Assembly: GCA_903231505.1 (NCBI GenBank) | Contig: CAFBRK010000226.1 | Coordinates: 1 to 64,000, forward strand | Direction: 5' to 3' | Source: Olavius algarvensis associated proteobacterium Delta 3 | GTDB lineage: Bacteria > Desulfobacterota > Desulfobacteria > Desulfobacterales > CAFBRK01 | DNA: 64,000 bases | Shown here: piece by piece, positions 27,726-36,685 of the stretch | How the letters are laid out: every line of letters begins with the position of its first letter | Numbering within the stretch: position 1 is the first letter of the stretch | Made by a program: the position numbers and the translations under genes | The notes under the pieces: model-generated | Seen by the model: the letters and a program-made list of their open reading frames with translations, nothing else | Told to the model about the DNA's origin: nothing | Databases searched by the model: none

Positions 27726-29000
27726 ATGGCGGATAATTCCGTCTCCGGGTACCGCGCCCCCCACCGATGGGTCGTGTTCTCCGTTTTCTCCCTGATCTAT
27801 TTTTTCGTTTACTTTCACCGGGTGTCGACATCGGTGATCGTTTCGGACCTGCTGGCGGCGTTCCACACCAATGCCACCGCTCTCGGGTTCATGTCCTCCA
27901 TGTACTTTTACCTGTACGCCTTTGTTCAGCCGGTGGTCGGCTACCTCAGTGACCGGCTTGGCCCCCGTCGGGTCATCGCCTACTGGTCCCTTGCAGCCGC
28001 GGCCGGTTGCTTTGTGTTCGGGCTGGCGCCGACAATCGGGTGGGCGTCGGTGGGGCGGGCGCTGATCGGATTTGGGGTGGGGGGCGTCTACGTGCCAACG
28101 GTCAAAGCCATTTCCCAATGGTTTCGGAAAGGTGAATTTACCACCATACTCGGATGTTTTATGGCCATTGGAAATGTCGGTGCCGTGATCGCCACAACCC
28201 CGTTGGCCTGGGCCACCGATAGCTGGGGATGGCGATCGACGTTCTTTCTGATAGGCGGCATCACACTTATTCTGGCACTCTCTGCGCTTTTGTTCACTAG
28301 GGATGCTCGCGTGACCGATGACAAGGCCTTTGCAACGGGGGTATCTGTTCCCGAGAGAAGATCGGGTTTGTGGACAAACATTGCACGGGTCACGGCGTCC
28401 GGGCAGTTCTGGCTGGCGGCGATCATCTTTTTTGGACTTTATGGAACACTGGTGACCATTCAAGGATTGTGGGCCACACCGTTTCTGATGACCGTTCTGG
28501 GAATCGAACGGATCCTGGCCAGCAAACTGAACATGGTCATCCCCATCGGGGTGATTATCGGTGCCCCCCTGTTCGGCTGGCTCACCGACCGGTTTGCCCT
28601 GGAAAAGCGAAATATCATGATTGGTATTGTCGCCCTTTACACGCTAACCTGGGTGGGCGTCACGTTTCTGTTTTCACTATTGGGAATGATCGGGCTGGCG
28701 CTGGTGCTGCTGATCATGGGGATGGCCACCGGCGGGTTCATCAGCGTGCTGTGGGGCCATATCCGGGAAAACACACCGGCGGACATCATGGGCCTGACAT
28801 CCGGCCTGTTGAATCCGGCGCCCTTTTTAGGGGTTGCCGTGTTTCAGGTCATTACCGGGGCCATTCTCGACCGGGCCGGACGTGTCGGGGATCTGTATCC
28901 GGTGGCGGGCTTTAAAAACGCGTTTGCGGTGTGTCTGGCAGTCAGCGTTGTCTGCCTGATGCTGTCTTTTCTGTTGCGCAAATCAAAAGCGAAAACCTGA
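27726..29000 (+). CDS. MFS transporter
   Basis: 424 residues with twelve predicted membrane helices. The helix 2-3 loop reads GYLSDRLGPRRVIAYW, the classic MFS signature (G-x-x-x-D-R-x-G-R-R), and its counterpart in the second half is GWLTDRFALEKRNIM. The N-terminus (HRWVVFSVFSLIYFFVYFHRVS) resembles the family of MFS proteins in deltaproteobacteria and clostridia related to NarK or hexuronate-type carriers. Solute and direction cannot be assigned. It starts 137 bases after the DMT gene in the same direction. Its end is followed by about 170 bases without a clear terminator. Confidence 0.85.
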   Translation: MADNSVSGYRAPHRWVVFSVFSLIYFFVYFHRVSTSVIVSDLLAAFHTNATALGFMSSMYFYLYAFVQPVVGYLSDRLGPRRVIAYWSLAAAAGCFVFGLAPTIGWASVGRALIGFGVGGVYVPTVKAISQWFRKGEFTTILGCFMAIGNVGAVIATTPLAWATDSWGWRSTFFLIGGITLILALSALLFTRDARVTDDKAFATGVSVPERRSGLWTNIARVTASGQFWLAAIIFFGLYGTLVTIQGLWATPFLMTVLGIERILASKLNMVIPIGVIIGAPLFGWLTDRFALEKRNIMIGIVALYTLTWVGVTFLFSLLGMIGLALVLLIMGMATGGFISVLWGHIRENTPADIMGLTSGLLNPAPFLGVAVFQVITGAILDRAGRVGDLYPVAGFKNAFAVCLAVSVVCLMLSFLLRKSKAKT

Positions 29001-29170
29001 TCCGGCCCGATGCTAACGGGAAGCGGGAATCGTCAGATGTTCTGCGATGATGCTTCTTTCCTGACCTGTGCGGACAAATAGCCGGTTTGCGCGACGGTTA
29101 ATCTCCTGATGCACCTTCGGGGTCGGTACCGGAATCAGTTTTGTTAAGCGGGTTTATCTGCAACCGGATG

Positions 29171-29464
29171 TCACCCATTGGAAAGCATTTCTTCGACCAG
29201 AGCTTCCCACTCCTCCTCCAAAGGCATGTCCGGCCGTGACCGCCCGGCCCTGGAATACCAGTAGTCGGCATTCCAGATCACGCCCTCTTCCCGGTGCAGG
29301 TAGGCGTGCACGGCGCTCCCCTGGACGGAGGGAATTTCCTGGGCGATGGAATGGGCCGTGTCCCAATCCCCCTTCTTATCCCACCACAGGGAGGTCAGCG
29401 TCTCCGAAAGCTGAAGAGGCGGCTGTTTATCGTCCATGCTGTTGATGAATTCTTCGTAAGTCAT
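29171..29464 (-). CDS. Conserved hypothetical protein, about 100 residues
   Basis: 97 residues from ATG 29464 with a strong AGGAGG upstream. The sequence SLWWDKKGDWDTAHSIAQEI, then VHAYLHREEG and NADYWYSRAG, is the signature of a widespread small conserved family of unknown function: W-W-D-x-K-G-D-W-x-x-A-H, then V-H-A-Y-L-H-R-x-E-G and N-A-x-Y-W-Y-x-R-A-G. The many aromatic and charged invariant residues suggest a binding or enzymatic site, but no activity is known to me. It is soluble and cytoplasmic, without a signal or membrane segment, and stands alone. Confidence 0.8.
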   Translation of the reverse strand: MTYEEFINSMDDKQPPLQLSETLTSLWWDKKGDWDTAHSIAQEIPSVQGSAVHAYLHREEGVIWNADYWYSRAGRSRPDMPLEEEWEALVEEMLSNG

Positions 29465-29655
29465 TGCGCCTCCTGTAGGAAATATCAGGTTCCATGAGAA
29501 CGAGGACTTTTAATTACCCGCCGGGAGATTGTACCCGTCTTCCTGTGGGGTCGCGCCCCTATCCCGAAACGCGTAGTGGTAAGTGTAATGTGAAGACTGG
29601 CGTCTTTGCGCTGTAATTGCAGTCCCGGGATATCCTTGGCAAATGGGTTAACATT

Positions 29656-29848
29656 GAATCTGTCTCAAAAATGTGGGTCAGGGTTCAGGGCCCCGCCTAT
29701 CGGCGGGATTTCACATCCTGTTGTATTGAACGTGTGTTCAACAAGCGGGGGGCGGCAAGAAATCGGAGCATACACGATAGTATGTGAGCATTTCTTGTCG
29801 ACCCACAACACCGCCACGGACCCTCAGACACGACTTTGAGACAGATTC
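29656..29848. mobile_element. MITE-like inverted-repeat element
   Basis: A perfect 14-bp terminal inverted repeat, GAATCTGTCTCAAA at 29656-29669 and its complement at 29835-29848, bounds 193 bases without a gene. An inner palindrome near 29756-29800 pairs CAAGAAAT with ATTTCTTG around smaller ATAC/GTAT pairs. The shape (short, noncoding, terminal inverted repeats, internal hairpin) is that of a miniature element moved by a transposase encoded elsewhere. Its right end overlaps the stop codon of the neighbouring minus-strand gene. The remaining noncoding bases 29465-29655 show nothing else. Confidence 0.6.
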
Positions 29849-31941
29849 TATTTTTTCTTGAAGGATCCGATCACCACCCGCTGCCAGTCTTCGGCGTAGC
29901 CGTCCGCCTCGGGGACATGGGACATGTTGCGCGTATGGGCAAAATTAATACGGACAAAATCCCGGAATTTTTTCTCCACCACCTGTTGCAGCGGCGGGTA
30001 TAGCCGCTGGTACATGCCGTCGTCGATCAGATTGAAATCGAAGAAGCTGGCCAGAATGTTGGTGATGCTCTGCCGGCTCGTCGGGGCGGAGTCCTGAGTG
30101 TCCAGCGCATCCAGCATCAGGTTCGCAATATCTATCAGGCCGTGAAGTATCTTTCTCCGGATGCCGCTGAGTTGGGCATCCGTCCAGAACAGCCGGTTTC
30201 TGTCCATGCTCAGCTCACATTTTTCCTCCCCCATGAGGTTGATCCGGCCGATAACGTAGTTTCTGGCCCCATCTGGGAGCAGGGTATCGATCTGGGTAAC
30301 GAAAATCCCATCCTGGAAGACGGACACGCCGCCGCTGACGGTTTCCAGGGCCACGATCCGGTCTGCCGGTTTTTTCCCGCGCAGCAGCAGGTATCCCTCG
30401 GAACTGGAAAAGTCCAGCGGGGCAATAAATTCCGTTTCGGTCCGTTCATCCCGTTCGTAGGCAAAGGTCTCCTCACCAATGATGGTATGCTTCCCGGTTT
30501 CGCTCTCGAAGTCCACCGGGACTTTGAGGAACCGGATGTTCGTCTTCAGATAACCAAGGTATTCGAGGCTTCGGCAGTAATCGATGGCAGACGGCTTGAG
30601 ATGAATGGAGACCTCGGTTCCCGCCGGAAAATCCGTGCCCAGGGAGCGGACATCGAAATAGTCCTCCAGGTCGGTAATGGTAATCATCAGGCCGGGCTGG
30701 GAGGGCTTGCGCGTTTTGATGACGATCTTGTCAGAGACCAGAAAGCTCGACAGAAAGCCGATCCCGAATTGGCTGATGAAGCTGAAATCCAGACGGGTGT
30801 CCCGGTTGATACGTCGGATATCGTCCGACTGGTAGAAGGAGATGCCGATTTTTAAAAAATATTTCTCTATCCATTGCCGGTCCATTCCGATACCGTTGTC
30901 CCGGATGGTAATGATGCTGATATCCTCGTTGAACTTCAGGGAGATCGATGGTTCATAATGTTTGTCCGACAGTCTCCTGAGGTTGCAGGCATCGATGGCA
31001 TTCTGGATCAGTTCCCGAAGAAACACCCGCTTGTCCGAATAGAGCCGGTTTCCCATAAACAGCTGCAGCGCGGCAGACGAGTCGACCGAAAATTTCAGGT
31101 CCACCGGGGAATACCCCTCCGGTTCAATTTCATAGATCACATCGGAGTAGAGAAAACGCGGCCGGACGCTTCTGTTGATGTTGTTTAACAGATTCTGGAC
31201 GGCCCGTTCATGGTGTTTCAGGGCCCGGTGGATCTCCGGGTGTCGACAATGGATGTTTACCTGAATGGTTCCGGGAAAGGTCGGGTGGGGACCGGCTCCG
31301 AGCAGATCAAAATACTCAGCCACCCGGGTCCCGTCCATGCGATTTTCCGGGGACAGATAGTCACAAATGCGCAAAGCCGCGGTACCCGGAGTCAGATCCA
31401 GTTCCCTGGATAGCCGGATGGTGGCGGATATGAGTCTTAAATTCGGACTTGCGCCCGACGTCGAACCGCCTGCCGATTCCGGCAGCTCGAGATTCGTATC
31501 AAAATCCCTGTCACTGACCAGGCACACTCGGGCAATCTCTTCGGCCGCATGTAAATCAAATGCGCCTGATTGCTGCCACGATTGTCGTATCCCCTGGTGC
31601 GCCCGTGAAACCATGTCGGTATGGGCCTGATCGTTACCGTCCCCGACCGCATTCCCGTTTAATACACATGAAAAACCATCGGCAGAACCAATGTCGCACA
31701 TGGCGACCGCCGCATAGAGGGTCAACACATCCCGGGGATCTGTTGCCAGGGCCTGTTTTTGTTCGACGTCCAGCAGCCAGCTGTTAATGGCAAAAAGTCT
31801 GTGCTCGAGGGATAACAGAAAATCTGCGGCCCCGTTGTTTCCCCTCGGCAGTTCTCCTTCGACAAACTGTCGTACCGACGATTGAATCTCGTCAAGACTT
31901 TTTTTCCAGGTGTCCGGCAATTGTTCCAGCATCGTGTTCAT
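29848..31941 (-). CDS. GHKL/Hsp90-type ATPase with an N-terminal HD-like domain
   Basis: About 697 residues from ATG 31941 (GGGG nearby); an in-frame start at 32064 adds a stretch that does not look coding. The first 250 residues resemble the HD-like domain fused to Hsp90-type ATPases in bacteria: LTLYAAVAMCDIG sits where the HD pair is expected (Cys replaces His), then RAHQGIRQSW and LISATIRLSRELDL. The ATPase core has all Bergerat motifs: ELIQNAIDA (N box), IRDNGIGMD (G1) and SQFGIGFLSSFLVSD (G2). It therefore likely binds and hydrolyses ATP. Relatives with this HD-Hsp90 layout have been proposed to act in conflict or stress responses; nothing adjacent confirms that. Its last codons (KKK-stop) touch the inverted-repeat element, which may have supplied the stop codon. 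Confidence 0.78.
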   Translation of the reverse strand: MNTMLEQLPDTWKKSLDEIQSSVRQFVEGELPRGNNGAADFLLSLEHRLFAINSWLLDVEQKQALATDPRDVLTLYAAVAMCDIGSADGFSCVLNGNAVGDGNDQAHTDMVSRAHQGIRQSWQQSGAFDLHAAEEIARVCLVSDRDFDTNLELPESAGGSTSGASPNLRLISATIRLSRELDLTPGTAALRICDYLSPENRMDGTRVAEYFDLLGAGPHPTFPGTIQVNIHCRHPEIHRALKHHERAVQNLLNNINRSVRPRFLYSDVIYEIEPEGYSPVDLKFSVDSSAALQLFMGNRLYSDKRVFLRELIQNAIDACNLRRLSDKHYEPSISLKFNEDISIITIRDNGIGMDRQWIEKYFLKIGISFYQSDDIRRINRDTRLDFSFISQFGIGFLSSFLVSDKIVIKTRKPSQPGLMITITDLEDYFDVRSLGTDFPAGTEVSIHLKPSAIDYCRSLEYLGYLKTNIRFLKVPVDFESETGKHTIIGEETFAYERDERTETEFIAPLDFSSSEGYLLLRGKKPADRIVALETVSGGVSVFQDGIFVTQIDTLLPDGARNYVIGRINLMGEEKCELSMDRNRLFWTDAQLSGIRRKILHGLIDIANLMLDALDTQDSAPTSRQSITNILASFFDFNLIDDGMYQRLYPPLQQVVEKKFRDFVRINFAHTRNMSHVPEADGYAEDWQRVVIGSFKKK

Positions 31942-32139
31942 AGAACCCCGCAAGTTGTGCCGCCCGGCAGACCGCCGGAGAATGTTGAATCCTTCACAAG
32001 CTCCAATCAGGTAAAACCGTTCGGGGAATAAAAAATTTTTCTGATGATAATACCGAAACACCACCCTTGCAAAGAATGGCTCGGTCCGTGACAGGCAGAC
32101 ATCACGCTGGCCCGGAAAAGAGATCGTGATTGGTCTGGG

Positions 32140-32499
32140 CTAGTCTTCTACCTGCACCAGCTCGCTGTCTCTTGCCATGACATAAACGTGGGAAAATTCG
32201 GATTTCTCAGTTGCGCCGTGCCAGTGCTTCTGCCCCGCGGGTATCCGTACGATGTCCCCGACGGTGACCAGCCGCTGCTGTGTTTCGGTGGCGACTATTC
32301 CGGTGCCGGCGGTCACAATCAAAATCTGCTCGGTGGTGTGGGTGTGCAGCTTGTTTCGAATGCCTTTTCCAAAGTTGACGATGTTGATCGTGAACTCTTC
32401 GCTGTCGGGCAGGATTTCCTGGATGGTCACGTCTTTTCCGGTGAATATATCCATTTCAAGCGGTTCCGTTGCTACCTTGTGTATCGATACCACATCCAT
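32140..32499 (-). CDS. Cupin-domain protein
   Basis: 119 residues from ATG 32499, with AAAGGAG eight bases upstream; an in-frame upstream ATG lacks this site. The single cupin barrel shows motif 1 as HTHTTEQILIVTAGTG and motif 2 as VGDIVRIPAGQKHWHGA, with the metal-binding His, His, Glu and His residues in place. Small single-cupin proteins bind a metal and small acids or sugars or act as sensors; no specific substrate is visible. It is 51 bases upstream of, and codirectional with, no other gene closely enough to call an operon except possibly the isochorismatase-like gene that precedes it by 51 bases. Confidence 0.85.
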   Translation of the reverse strand: MDVVSIHKVATEPLEMDIFTGKDVTIQEILPDSEEFTINIVNFGKGIRNKLHTHTTEQILIVTAGTGIVATETQQRLVTVGDIVRIPAGQKHWHGATEKSEFSHVYVMARDSELVQVED

Positions 32500-32550
32500 G
32501 ACGGTTCTCCTTTCAGGCTGAAACGATCTCACGAAAACCTCGGGCGGTTA

Positions 32551-33555
32551 CTACCAACGCACCCGCTTCACCACTGACACTCCGGAGTTCGCCATCTGTT
32601 CCAGAGCGGAACCTGCCGGCGAAACACCTCCGAATTCAGGGGACGGTAAATAATTTTTTCCCCGTGCCCCGCAGAGACTCACATCGACAATAACCTGAAG
32701 CTGCTCGGCAGGAAAAAGGGATTGGACCTCCATGGACGATACCCGCACACAGCTGTTCAGGGTGCATCCACCGATGACCAACGACCGGATGCCCTCATCG
32801 ATGCATCGGTCGATCCACGGACGAAATCCATTGGTGGGTGGAAAAAGGATACTGTTTCCCGGCTTGATAACGTATGGCTGTCCGTCGTCCAGGATGTCCG
32901 CCAGCGGGTCGCACCAATCGTAGCTCCCAGGCGGAAACGGACAGCGACTGAACATGACCTCCATTCGGCCGTAAAGGCGATCTAATACCATGGCACACTG
33001 GTCGAACGCCAGCCGGATGGGTGCCACATCGCTCTCGGCCCGGGAGCCGATCGATCGCATCCAGGCACCGCTGATAAAGGACCTTTGTGGGTCAATGATA
33101 ACCAGCGCGGCCCTGCCTCTGGAAAGGGGCAGCGTACCAAGAGAGCCCAGCAATCGCCCGTAGGCATTCGATACATCGAGCCCGGCATGCTCCGACAGGT
33201 ACGCGACGGCCGAGGCAACCGAGCTGTGTTTCGCCTCGTACGTCCCGGATAAGCGGGAGGATTGTGATCTGAGAGTTCCGACGGGACGCGGTCTGACCCT
33301 TCCGACTGCGCCCGGGGTTTTCAGCAGCACATCGCCATAGGGTTCCATGGGATCCCCGGCCATCTGCTGAAGGATTTCAATGAATCGATCTTTTGATAGA
33401 GGTTTGGATACCGTCAGATAATCGAGCAGCGCAAACAGGGGCGCCTCTTTCCAGTACCAGCCAAGATCTTTGGCCACCGTGTGCAGCTCAGATCTGGATA
33501 GTTCACCGTCTTGATTCACATCCAGGATGTCAAAGATTGTCCACGGCACCGGCAT
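32551..33555 (-). CDS. EF-hand/isochorismatase-like fusion protein
   Basis: 334 residues from ATG 33555; no alternative start exists before an in-frame stop, and a GGGGA lies ten bases upstream. A canonical EF-hand calcium loop is at residues 12-23 (Asp12, Asn14, Asp16, Gly17, Glu23). After an Arg/Ser/Pro-rich linker the isochorismatase/cysteine-hydrolase fold starts at about 148: catalytic Asp155 (VIIDPQRSF), Lys in YVIKPGNS and Cys in GGCTLNSCVRVSS, so the Asp-Lys-Cys triad is complete. The enzyme family hydrolyses amide or vinyl-ether bonds in small molecules. EF-hands before an isochorismatase domain are unusual; calcium could regulate or stabilise it. The substrate is not known. Confidence 0.8.
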   Translation of the reverse strand: MPVPWTIFDILDVNQDGELSRSELHTVAKDLGWYWKEAPLFALLDYLTVSKPLSKDRFIEILQQMAGDPMEPYGDVLLKTPGAVGRVRPRPVGTLRSQSSRLSGTYEAKHSSVASAVAYLSEHAGLDVSNAYGRLLGSLGTLPLSRGRAALVIIDPQRSFISGAWMRSIGSRAESDVAPIRLAFDQCAMVLDRLYGRMEVMFSRCPFPPGSYDWCDPLADILDDGQPYVIKPGNSILFPPTNGFRPWIDRCIDEGIRSLVIGGCTLNSCVRVSSMEVQSLFPAEQLQVIVDVSLCGARGKNYLPSPEFGGVSPAGSALEQMANSGVSVVKRVRW

Positions 33556-33640
33556 GTACGGAACGTCCCCATCAGCGTTAATCCGGACAGAAATTTATCT
33601 GCTGCCTCCAACCGACACACCACCCCGGGGTCACCAGGTA

Positions 33641-34189
33641 TCAGGGTGTTTTTCTGTTCTCCCGCAACCATCTTTCGATCGTATTCAGGGACATGTGATC
33701 CCCGATGTCTTTCCCGTAATAGGCTTCCTGCACGATCAGGTCCGGACCGATCAAAAAGTCGGCCGGTATCATGGCGGCGTGTCCTTCGATCCTTCCCGGT
33801 TTGAATCCCCTTAAGATTGCCCGTATCAGTGTCGGCATTCGGAGCATCCCTTTCAGGGCCCCCGTCAAGGAGGGCTCCACGCCGTAGGCTCGGTAAACCG
33901 CCCGCTCGGGATCGCCCACAATCGGAAACGGAGCGTCCTGCTTGCCCACGTAATGCAGGATGCTGTGCCGAGGTGACTGAAAAAATGCCAGAATATTCAG
34001 GCCAAGACGCTTGAAACGGGGGTACATGAGCACAAGGGATTCCATACGATAGTTACAGAGTGGACACGCGGCGTACCGGTAGAAGGACAGCAGCAGGCGT
34101 TTGCCCCTGTACCCTCGAAGAGTGATTCTCTCACCAAAAATATCATGGACCTCGAAATCGACAGCCGGATAGCCTGGCTTGATAACCAT
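33641..34189 (-). CDS. Peroxiredoxin-like (AhpC/TSA) protein
   Basis: 182 residues from ATG 34189 after AAAGGGA. The thioredoxin fold is evident (LRGYRGKRLLLSFYRYAACPLCNYR). CPLC takes the place of the usual P-x-x-x-T-x-x-C peroxidatic motif, as in the AhpC/TSA-like family annotated as peroxiredoxin-like proteins, so a peroxidase or thiol-disulfide role is possible. The later stretch DFLIGPDLIVQEAYYGKDIGDH is typical of that family. Cytoplasmic, no signal peptide. It is 86 bases upstream of the EF-hand/isochorismatase gene in the same direction. Confidence 0.82.
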   Translation of the reverse strand: MVIKPGYPAVDFEVHDIFGERITLRGYRGKRLLLSFYRYAACPLCNYRMESLVLMYPRFKRLGLNILAFFQSPRHSILHYVGKQDAPFPIVGDPERAVYRAYGVEPSLTGALKGMLRMPTLIRAILRGFKPGRIEGHAAMIPADFLIGPDLIVQEAYYGKDIGDHMSLNTIERWLRENRKTP

Positions 34190-34333
34190 TCCGAATCCCT
34201 TTAACCTAGTGGCAGGAAGTGTTGCTCAGGTCTGATGGTCCCAGATAGGAAATATACGTGTCTCTTTAGGAAAAGATCAATATTTCTTTGAATCGGGAAT
34301 CCGAACAGAAAAGCGGGTCGGTGCATTAACGCA

Positions 34334-35149
34334 CTAGATCGACGATATATCGAGAGGGGCAACCATTCCACGGGCTGCGTCGGTAGACCTGGCGAAAGGC
34401 ACGGCAGGTTCTTTGGGCTGGATGTCGAAATCCCAAAGCAGCGGCAGGTGGTCGGACAATTTGACGTGGGGTACCTCAAAACCGATGGATCGGATTTCCG
34501 GGCTGTGGAATATGAAATCGAGCTCTCTGACAGGGAAATTGCTGGGGAAAGAGGATTCGCAGTGCATGTTGGCACTGACCATTCCGCTGGCAGCGAGAAA
34601 CAGTTCCAATTCCCTGTCCCCCCGGAAGGCATTGAAGTCTCCCGCAACGATCACCGGTTTGTCTTGTTTGGTGATAAGCCGGTGCAGTTGGTTGAGTTGA
34701 TACTGACGATGGCGGAATTTGAGTGAGAGGTGCACTAAAAATATGCTCAATTCCGGCAACTCGACTTCAATGACCAGTCGTTTGACCCCGTTATTGAAAA
34801 AATGAAAGCGCTGATTCACGATCTCCAAATTGGTCAGAATCGCGTTTCCCTGCTTGTTCATCAGGGGGATCTTTCGGGCCATGGACTGTGCTGAATATTT
34901 GGATTCATACACCACCCGGTGATCCAGGCGATCCGCAATCACCTCAGCCTGATTGCACTTTTCAACACGGTAGGAGCCGAAATCGACCTCCACGAGACCA
35001 ACAATGTCGGGCCCGACGGACTTAATGAACTCCATAATTTTACTGAAGTGACCGTTCGTCGGCTTGAGATAACCGCAATACGGCACCGGAAGGTGAAATT
35101 TGGGGCCCACCCCGGCGCCGTATCGGATGTTATATAATAGAAATCTCAT
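34334..35149 (-). CDS. Endonuclease/exonuclease/phosphatase-family protein
   Basis: 271 residues. The EEP fold's landmarks are all present in order: LLYNIRYG (Asn), DIVGLVEVD (catalytic Glu), FLVHLSLKFRHRQ (His), VIVAGDFNAF (Asp-x-Asn), ELDFIFHS (Asp) and KLSDHLPLL (final Asp-His). It should be a magnesium-dependent phosphodiesterase or phosphatase of DNA, lipid or nucleotide type; the substrate is unknown. No export signal is seen. There is no good ribosome-binding site before ATG 35149. About 145 bases separate it from the peroxiredoxin-like gene. Confidence 0.85.
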   Translation of the reverse strand: MRFLLYNIRYGAGVGPKFHLPVPYCGYLKPTNGHFSKIMEFIKSVGPDIVGLVEVDFGSYRVEKCNQAEVIADRLDHRVVYESKYSAQSMARKIPLMNKQGNAILTNLEIVNQRFHFFNNGVKRLVIEVELPELSIFLVHLSLKFRHRQYQLNQLHRLITKQDKPVIVAGDFNAFRGDRELELFLAASGMVSANMHCESSFPSNFPVRELDFIFHSPEIRSIGFEVPHVKLSDHLPLLWDFDIQPKEPAVPFARSTDAARGMVAPLDISSI

Positions 35150-36009
35150 AATGACGACGTTTAGATGATAACAAAAAATTTGGATTACGTATACTGGTCA
35201 TTATCTGTCCAGATTGCAAGTGATGATTTTCCGCACCTGTTTTTCCAGGTGGTATCCATCTTCCCAAACCGATGCGGCAGGTTTTCTGAAAAATTCCAAC
35301 GTGGATGTCCGTGGCCGCTTCAGAAAACCACATGCAAGAACAGAACCAACCTGAATATTTCCATAACAGATTGTTTTTTAGAGCATTTTTAAAAAATCGG
35401 GTTTGAAAAAGGGCCTACCTGAGGAAAAAAACGACAATCCTGAAAGACAGTTTTGGCGTCGGTCGGGAATGGGCGGATCGAAATCGGCACAAAACCGCAA
35501 TTACCGCACAGGTCATCTTTATCCTGCCGCCCAACGCTACTCGTCTGTCTGTTCGTGATGATCCCGGAATGTTACCTGTTTCCTGAATGAACACCAGTTG
35601 CCATAAATATGTCTCGAAAGACTGTAGGGGCCCGATGTCTGATTTCGAAAACGGCAATCTGGCAGTCGCTATCGTTTTCCTTCACTCTCATGTATTGCAT
35701 CCCAACGTAATGCATTTTATTTTTTTGTCCTTGACATTATGCGCCAACATGTTGATCGACCGCGCCAAGTTCTCCAATCATTATAATTAGCTGGGGGCAT
35801 GCAAACCCATGTCTCCCCTAAAGCACTTGGCTGAAACCACGCGCAACACTGAAAACCGGTTGGTTCACTGCACGCTGACGATCCACACGAACCGTCGGGA
35901 ATGTAAACGATAGTATCCGATTTGATGTAACTCGAGCCGGGTTCCTCAGGGGATGACGAATTGCATCACGGTCCGGCTGAAGGTTTTACCCGGTCCCCCT
36001 ATATCTCAA
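35150..36009. other. Noncoding gap of 860 bases
   Basis: I see no supported gene, tRNA or terminator here. Several short open frames exist but none has a ribosome-binding site, a recognisable motif or coding-like composition, and the region is richer in A and T than its surroundings, especially 35330-35430. Confidence 0.55.
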
Positions 36010-36312
36010 CTACTTGAAATGGGAAGCCGCTTTTTTAAACGAGTCGCTGAGTGCCGTCCAGGCCTTCTCCGTCCCGTCCTTCAGATCTTCCCATGCATTG
36101 TCGCTGGCCACGTCCAAATCGACAATCTTTTCCTGCATCTCTTTGCGAAACTTGCGAAACTCTTCGCGTTCGTCCTCAAACTGCTTTCTTGCCTCAGCGG
36201 TGGCGTGCTGGGCTTTTGCTTCGAATTTGTTGCGTTCAATGTTCCATTGGTAATTCAGGTCTTCAAGCTGCTTTTTCATCTCTTCCAGAAATTCGTTTTT
36301 GGTCTTCGACAT
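36010..36312 (-). CDS. Small coiled-coil protein
   Basis: 100 residues from ATG 36312, with AGAGGAGA upstream; the longer in-frame start lacks a site. The product is almost entirely charged helix (EEMKKQLEDLNYQWNIERN, then KQFEDEREEFRKFRKEMQEK) with a C-terminal amphipathic segment DSFKKAASHFK. It is soluble, with no signal. This small coiled-coil family is common in Desulfobacterota and of unknown function; the layout suggests a structural or stress-type dimer. It stands alone between two long noncoding stretches. Confidence 0.8.
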   Translation of the reverse strand: MSKTKNEFLEEMKKQLEDLNYQWNIERNKFEAKAQHATAEARKQFEDEREEFRKFRKEMQEKIVDLDVASDNAWEDLKDGTEKAWTALSDSFKKAASHFK

Positions 36313-36685
36313 GGTTTTATCTCCTCTGCATTGGCTTAAGGGCGACAAACGTGAAGGGTTGATGGATCACACAAAACCGGCTCTATACGCGTTTAAGTTG
36401 GCAACGTCGAAAGACCATGTCAATAATAAACAGATAATCGGGTGCCCGGTAACCATACTCTGTGCTAGAAATATGTTCCGTTTGAACATCGTGAGTTTCT
36501 GTTAAGCGGATGCCGCTTCGGGGGAGTCCGGATACGGCCATGTCCGATATCGATATCGGAATCGAGACAGAATGGCCGACTTCGACGTCGATACCGTTCC
36601 CGAACCCGATAACTCGGTAACTTTCATCCGCGTCAACAACCCGCAAATCGGAACGAAATTCTGACAGTTGCGATAATACCCATAC
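36313..36685. other. Noncoding gap with an 18-bp palindrome
   Basis: TCCGATATCGATATCGGA at 36543-36560 is a perfect palindrome, followed by several further GATAxCG-rich near-repeats (CGACGTCGAT, CCGATAACTCGG). No gene is supported. The position is upstream of the coiled-coil gene (start 36312) and downstream of the radical SAM gene (end 36686), so it could be an operator for the former or a 3-prime structure of the latter. Confidence 0.5.

Noticed and set aside
35150-36009. Small open frames in the 860-base gap
   Set aside because: None has a ribosome-binding site, recognisable motif or coding-like codon use.
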